Below are positions 15,651 through 18,974 of a stretch of 18,974 nt of DNA, piece after piece (position 1 is the first letter of the stretch; each line of letters opens with the position of its first letter). The DNA is from CAIOGO01 sp964447445 (GTDB lineage: Bacteria; Bipolaricaulota; Bipolaricaulia; UBA7950; UBA9294), in contig CAYUSW010000073.1 of NCBI GenBank assembly GCA_964447445.1, forward strand, positions 1 through 18,974. Reading direction: 5' to 3'. Both the position numbers and the translations under genes were made by a program. The notes beneath the pieces are model-generated. The model was not told the DNA's origin, did no database searches, and worked only from the letters and a program-made list of their open reading frames with translations.

Positions 15651-15915
15651 GCGCGCTCCTCTCTCCCGTCCTCGCCGCACCCCCGGCAAGCGCAGACCTC
15701 ACATCATGGGGCCACGGCGGCGGCGGGTCCAGCGTCAGGGGTCCGGAGGCGCTCGTTCAGGGTTCCGGGCGGCGACGGCGCGATGCGATCGCTCTCTGCC
15801 TACGAGAGGAGGAACCGCCCGTTCGAGTCTGCCTGCCTGTTGCTCAGTGCAGCGAGGCACAACTCCCGGCGGCAGAGACAGGGAAGGTCGCAAAGCCTGG
15901 GCGGCTGCGGCTCGC

Positions 15916-16314
15916 CTAGTCGGGAGGCGGCTCGCCCTCCTCGCAGTGCCGCGTGGTGCGGATCTCGTCGAGCGTCCGCCGATGCGCAGATCCTGGCGGA
16001 GCGAACGCATCGATCCTGTCGCACGCGTAGTCCTCGCAGTGGGCGCAGTTCTCAACCAGGTTCTCCATTGCGCAGGCGCGAATCGTGCACACCGCGCAGT
16101 AGGGAATCTGACGCCCAGAAGCGCCGAGGCAACCGTCGCACAGCATGTCGTCGGCCGCCATCTCGACCCCGAGTTGCACACTGGCCTCGGCGGCCATTCG
16201 GGCAAGTACCTCGCGGTCCCCCGCCCGGGTCGCTCTATGGGCGTCGCACTCCGTACAGACGATCCCACAGTGCGCGACGATACAGTCCTCGATTCGCCTC
16301 GCGTCGACATCCAT
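15916..16314 (-). CDS. DUF3795 cysteine-rich protein
   Basis: A 132-aa protein with 13 cysteines that matches the DUF3795 pattern: the N-terminal HCGIVCTECDAHRAT (Cys 16, 20, 23), then MLCDGC (59, 62), YCAVCTIRAC (73, 76, 81) and ENCAHCEDYAC (90, 93, 98). The paired cysteines suggest metal or iron-sulfur binding. The biochemical role of the family is unknown. ATG 16314 is the first start in frame and has no evident Shine-Dalgarno site. It is downstream of the AbiEi-like gene on the same strand with 107 bases between them, and 265 bases upstream of the phosphoesterase. The His/Glu/Pro-rich tail after residue 110 is probably unstructured. Confidence 0.85.
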   Translation of the reverse strand: MDVDARRIEDCIVAHCGIVCTECDAHRATRAGDREVLARMAAEASVQLGVEMAADDMLCDGCLGASGRQIPYCAVCTIRACAMENLVENCAHCEDYACDRIDAFAPPGSAHRRTLDEIRTTRHCEEGEPPPD

Positions 16315-16421
16315 GATGAGAAGAGCCGAGGATAGGACCTCGTGCCGCGCGCGTCAAGCGGCGCGCTCGAACTCAGGACGCTGTGCTTGCCGGCTCTCCA
16401 CGTCGAGGCATTGAGGCGAGC

Positions 16422-17492
16422 CTATCGTACCCACGCAAGGTGCTTCTTGCGGATGTCTGCGACGGCCTTCCCTACACGCGCGTCGTTGCTCGCGAGAAGC
16501 TCGGCAATCACGAGCACCGGGTGCGCGATGCGAGGCGCCATCCCGTCGGCCGGCCGGCCGATGTCGCCGGCGAATGCCTCACACATCTCGACGTTGCCGT
16601 CGGGTGAGGGGACGAGCTGAAACGCGCGCTGGATGCGGCCCCTCTCCTCCTCCGGCACGTACACGCGAAGGGAGTGCGCCCGCGAGGCTCCGGTCAGGAG
16701 GTCCGCCGCAAACTCGCCGCCGATCGTGATGTGGTCAAGGTCCATCTCGTCCTCGGCCGCCTCGATCATAGACGCGAAGCTGGTCCGGCCGGCTGCGCGG
16801 TATCGCCCGAGGGTGATCTTCGGCTGCAGAGCGTCGGCGTACGCCCGGACCCACATATCGAGTAGGCGGGCGCCGTGAACGATCTCGTAGGTGCCGCGGC
16901 CGCGCCGTTCGAGGATTCCATCCTTGACCCATTCCGACACGAGCTTCGAGATCATGCCGAGCGAGACGCCCGTGCTCTCCTCCACGTCCCGATACGTCGC
17001 CTCGACGAGGGGGCCGCAGGCCAAGAGCTCGTACAGCACCTTGGCCCCCTGCTCGCTCATCCAGTGCGCCTTCGCACCACGCACGGCCGAGGGTTTCTTT
17101 CCCACCGAGTAGATGAACAGCGCGCCCGGCACCTCGACGTAGGCGTTGCCGGCCAGATCGGCGAACCAGACCCGTCCCTTGCGCAGCTTGGCCGCCAGGG
17201 ATTCGGACACATACGAAGAGGCGATGAGAACGGCCTCGCAGCCAGGATCCTTTCCCCAACGCTCGATCTCGCCCTCCACGGTGGGTAGGAGCGACGGACG
17301 GAGAGTCGGCCAGGCGGTGACGAAGAACCTCACTTCCCGGCGATCGGGCAAGACGAGACGGTACGATGCATCCGGTCCGCCCGCCCCCGGCTTCCGCTTG
17401 AGCCTCCCGAGCGAGACCCCCCTTCCGAGAAGCCCGCGAAGGAGCGCCATACTCTCGTTCAGGAGGTCCTCATGTCTGTCGATGTTCACCAT
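16422..17492 (-). CDS. AbiEi-like antitoxin or transcriptional regulator
   Basis: A 356-aa protein related to the antitoxin half of AbiE-type (type IV) toxin-antitoxin systems. Residues about 54-133 (RFFVTAWPTL through WFADLAGNAYVEVPGALFIYSVGKKP) match the domain preceding the helix-turn-helix in large AbiEi-family proteins. A winged helix-turn-helix lies at about 148-205 (GAKVLYELLA, YRDVEESTGVSLGMISKLVSEWVKDGILERRGRGTY). The C-terminus HPVLVIAELLASNDARVGKAVADIRKKHL is typical of the family. Unlike short AbiEi antitoxins the DNA-binding unit is central. ATG 17492 is preceded by a symmetric operator overlapping a good promoter, which supports DNA binding and autoregulation. No AbiEii nucleotidyltransferase toxin is adjacent: the next genes are DUF3795 and a GNAT. 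It may be a solitary regulator. Confidence 0.72.
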   Translation of the reverse strand: MVNIDRHEDLLNESMALLRGLLGRGVSLGRLKRKPGAGGPDASYRLVLPDRREVRFFVTAWPTLRPSLLPTVEGEIERWGKDPGCEAVLIASSYVSESLAAKLRKGRVWFADLAGNAYVEVPGALFIYSVGKKPSAVRGAKAHWMSEQGAKVLYELLACGPLVEATYRDVEESTGVSLGMISKLVSEWVKDGILERRGRGTYEIVHGARLLDMWVRAYADALQPKITLGRYRAAGRTSFASMIEAAEDEMDLDHITIGGEFAADLLTGASRAHSLRVYVPEEERGRIQRAFQLVPSPDGNVEMCEAFAGDIGRPADGMAPRIAHPVLVIAELLASNDARVGKAVADIRKKHLAWVR

Positions 17493-17534
17493 AGCGCACC
17501 GTTCACGTGACGTGAACAGAGTCTAGCGGTGAAC
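17484..17534 (-). promoter_or_regulatory. Nested symmetric operator of AbiEi-like gene
   Basis: Four half-sites are arranged with exact two-fold symmetry around base 17509. The inner pair forms a 17-bp palindrome, GTTCACGT-G-ACGTGAAC (17501-17517). The outer pair is GTTCACC (17484-17490) and GGTGAAC (17528-17534), each ten bases from the inner one. The outer left copy covers the end of the start codon plus codons 2-3 (Val, Asn) of the gene, and the outer right copy lies in the promoter spacer. AbiEi antitoxins are known to repress their own promoters through inverted repeats, which fits here; binding itself is inferred. Confidence 0.7.
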
Positions 17535-17548
17535 AAACCGATTGTCAA
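17520..17548 (-). promoter_or_regulatory. Sigma-70-type promoter of AbiEi-like gene
   Basis: On the minus strand TTGACA (17548 to 17543) and TAGACT (17525 to 17520) are separated by exactly 17 bases. The start of transcription would fall in the inner palindrome near 17513, about 21 nt before ATG 17492. The leader has no clear Shine-Dalgarno site, so translation may be weak. Confidence 0.7.
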
Positions 17549-17599
17549 CGCCGACCTGAACTGGAAAGCCATGCGAGCGCATGGGTGTGTGTGAGATCC

Positions 17600-18163
17600 C
17601 TACAGCGATACAAGTCCGTTCGCTGACGACAGGACCTTCGCCTGCGTTCCGTACTCCGCTCGAGCGAGCGTGTAGCGAGCCACCCGCATGCCGAAGTACT
17701 CCGTGGCGCGGTCGAAACGCATCCCAAGCTTCTCTATGACTCGGCGCGACGCAACGTTGTCCGGATGAGCCAGGGCGATGATCTCGGATAGCTCGAGCTC
17801 TTCGAAGCCGTACTGCAACCCAACGCGCGCCGCCTCGGTGGTCAATCCCCTATGCCAGTGCGATCGATCGATCAGGAATCCGATCTCCGTTTCCCGCGTC
17901 TCCGGAAGGAACTGGAGGCCGTTCCATCCCACGAGCAGCCCGCTTGGCTTCAGTTCCACTGCCCACCAGGCATAGCCCACGCTTGTCCACTGCTCGATCT
18001 GCTGCCTGACGAACCGCTCGACCTTCTCGAGCGGCGGTTCCTTTGGCCACGGGAAGTACGTCAGCATATCGGGCTGCAACAGGATCCGGTGAAGTGCGGG
18101 TGCATCATCCTCGCGGAACGGGCGCAGCCGGAGCCGCGGTGTCTCGAACGATGGAGTCCTCAT
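17600..18163 (-). CDS. GNAT acetyltransferase, RimJ/RimL type
   Basis: A 187-aa acetyl-CoA-dependent N-acetyltransferase. ATG 18163 has AGGAG nine bases upstream; 13 further upstream codons are open but lack a better site. The N-terminus RTPSFETPRLRLRPFREDDAPAL is the standard opening of the RimJ/RimL/Acetyltransf_3 group, followed by the strand EIGFLIDRSHWHRGLTTEAARV, in which HRGLTTEA is the acetyl-CoA pyrophosphate loop (variant of the usual GxGxxTEA), then ALAHPDNVASRRVIEKLGM. That layout fits acetylation of a protein N-terminus, an antibiotic or another small amine; the acceptor is not readable. It is divergent in function from the decayed two-domain GNAT at the left end and not its paralogue. 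Its stop is 52 bases before the AbiEi-like promoter. Confidence 0.88.
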   Translation of the reverse strand: MRTPSFETPRLRLRPFREDDAPALHRILLQPDMLTYFPWPKEPPLEKVERFVRQQIEQWTSVGYAWWAVELKPSGLLVGWNGLQFLPETRETEIGFLIDRSHWHRGLTTEAARVGLQYGFEELELSEIIALAHPDNVASRRVIEKLGMRFDRATEYFGMRVARYTLARAEYGTQAKVLSSANGLVSL

Positions 18164-18257
18164 CAGGCAGTTCTCCTCGGGTTCCGAATTCTGCGCGTCC
18201 AAGGCGGTGGGATCAAGCGTCGGCCGCGAATGGGGGATCTTGACAAGCTACAGTGAC

Positions 18258-18974
18258 CTAGTGTCGCGTCATTGAAGTGACTGAGCGGACGATAGTGTCG
18301 GCCGGCTTCGTCCAGTGGAAGATCCGCTTCTGTTGGTTGAAGTGGTCGATGTACGCGAGCAGCTTGGTCGTGAGATCCTCCTTCGACGGGAATCGCCCGC
18401 GGCGGATGACCTTCGCCTGCACGAGATTGAACAGCACCTCGACCAGATTCAGCCACGACGAGTACGTCGGGATGAAGTGGAACACGATCCGTCGATTCCT
18501 CTTCTGAGCGTGCCAGACTCGTACCTCTTCCGAGCGGTGCGTGCTAACGTTGTCGAGGATGACGTGGATCTCTCCCTTGGGGTAGGCGCGTGCAACCTGT
18601 TTCATGAACGCGACGAACTCGCGTGAACGATGCCGGTCTTCCACACGGGGAATGACCTGGCCGGCATGAACCTCCAACGCCGCGTACAGCTGCACCGTGC
18701 CATGTCGCCTGTAGTCGTGCGATTGTCGCTCGATCTGATCCGGTCGCATCGGCAGCATCGGCTGGGTCCGATCGAGCGCCTGGACCTGCGTCTTCTCGTC
18801 GACACACAGCACGACGGCGTTCTCCGGCGGGTCCATGTACAGCCCGACGACGTCAATCACCTTCGCTACGAACTCAGGATCCGGCGACTGTGAGAAGGTA
18901 CCGACGCGATGAGGTTTCAAGCGGTTCTCTCGCAGGATGCGATGTACGGTACCCCGTCCTACCCCGGTCGCCTG
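18258..18974 (-). mobile_element. IS630-family transposase, 5' end outside window
   Basis: The catalytic portion of an IS630/Tc1-mariner-type DDE transposase, 238 residues visible and open to the right edge. The visible N-terminus (ATGVGRGTVHRILRENRLKPHR) is the end of the helix-turn-helix DNA-binding part. The catalytic triad is seen at VVLCVDEKTQVQALDRTQP (first Asp), HVILDNVSTH (second Asp) and SSWLNLVEVLF (Glu). TTG 18920 is not the real start since coding continues beyond it. The stop is TAG 18260-18258. The element end should lie just past the stop, in 18240-18258, where a TA at 18249-18250 could be the duplicated target, but the inverted repeat cannot be confirmed without the other end. 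The visible frame is intact. Confidence 0.88.

Noticed and set aside
15820..15870. TTCGAGTC motif resembling a tRNA T-loop
   Set aside because: The flanking bases cannot form a T-stem and no acceptor or anticodon arm is present.
15851..15930. Plus-strand segment with GGTCGCAAAGCC, a CTCCCG/CGGGAG closing pair and TAGTCGGG, reminiscent of a c-di-GMP-I riboswitch
   Set aside because: No GNRA tetraloop, the 5' core differs from consensus, and no plus-strand gene lies downstream; it runs antisense into the DUF3795 gene. A covariance-model search (RF01051) would settle it.

Overview
The window is about 19 kb of high-GC bacterial DNA. It has ordinary Shine-Dalgarno sites, frequent GTG starts, tight operon overlaps (ATGA, TGATG, GTGA) and few paralogues. 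Gene content (a Dpp/Opp-type peptide ABC transporter, a sodium:solute symporter, DUF3795, a two-domain GNAT remnant, a cysteate-synthase-like enzyme) fits an uncultured or little-studied bacterial lineage such as Bipolaricaulota or Chloroflexota. That placement is a guess; there is no rRNA or tRNA here to anchor it.

Layout. (1) 1-1517: the 3' part of a hypothetical beta-rich protein cut by the left edge, then a decayed two-domain GNAT acetyltransferase with at least one frameshift. (2) 1847-7750: a plus-strand transporter operon in the order ATPase D, ATPase F, permease B, permease C, then the periplasmic binding protein. It is preceded by a possible promoter and a short upstream ORF coupled to the first ATPase, and closed by a strong terminator hairpin. 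(3) 7812-9994, minus strand: a 112-aa conserved protein of unknown function and an SSS-family sodium:solute symporter. (4) 10102-14079, plus strand: an Fe-S-type uracil-DNA glycosylase, a signal peptidase I with an unusual insertion, a cysteate/threonine-synthase-like PLP enzyme, a possible small membrane protein, and a flavin reductase-like protein. (5) 14076-18974, minus strand: a secreted 5'-nucleotidase/UshA-type phosphoesterase, a cysteine-rich DUF3795 protein, an AbiEi-like antitoxin/regulator, a RimJ/RimL-type acetyltransferase, and an IS630-family transposase running off the right edge.

The transporter genes clearly work together: peptide or related solute is bound by the extracytoplasmic protein, passed through the B/C permease pair and driven by the D/F ATPases. 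The other genes look like single-gene units. The most distinctive structure is the control region of the AbiEi-like gene (17484-17548). A TTGACA/TAGACT promoter with 17-bp spacing is overlaid by four GTTCAC/GTGAAC half-sites arranged with exact two-fold symmetry, the innermost pair forming a 17-bp palindrome and the outer one reaching into codons 2-3. No cognate AbiEii toxin gene is seen beside it. No CRISPR array, tRNA, rRNA or complete new multi-gene system is visible.
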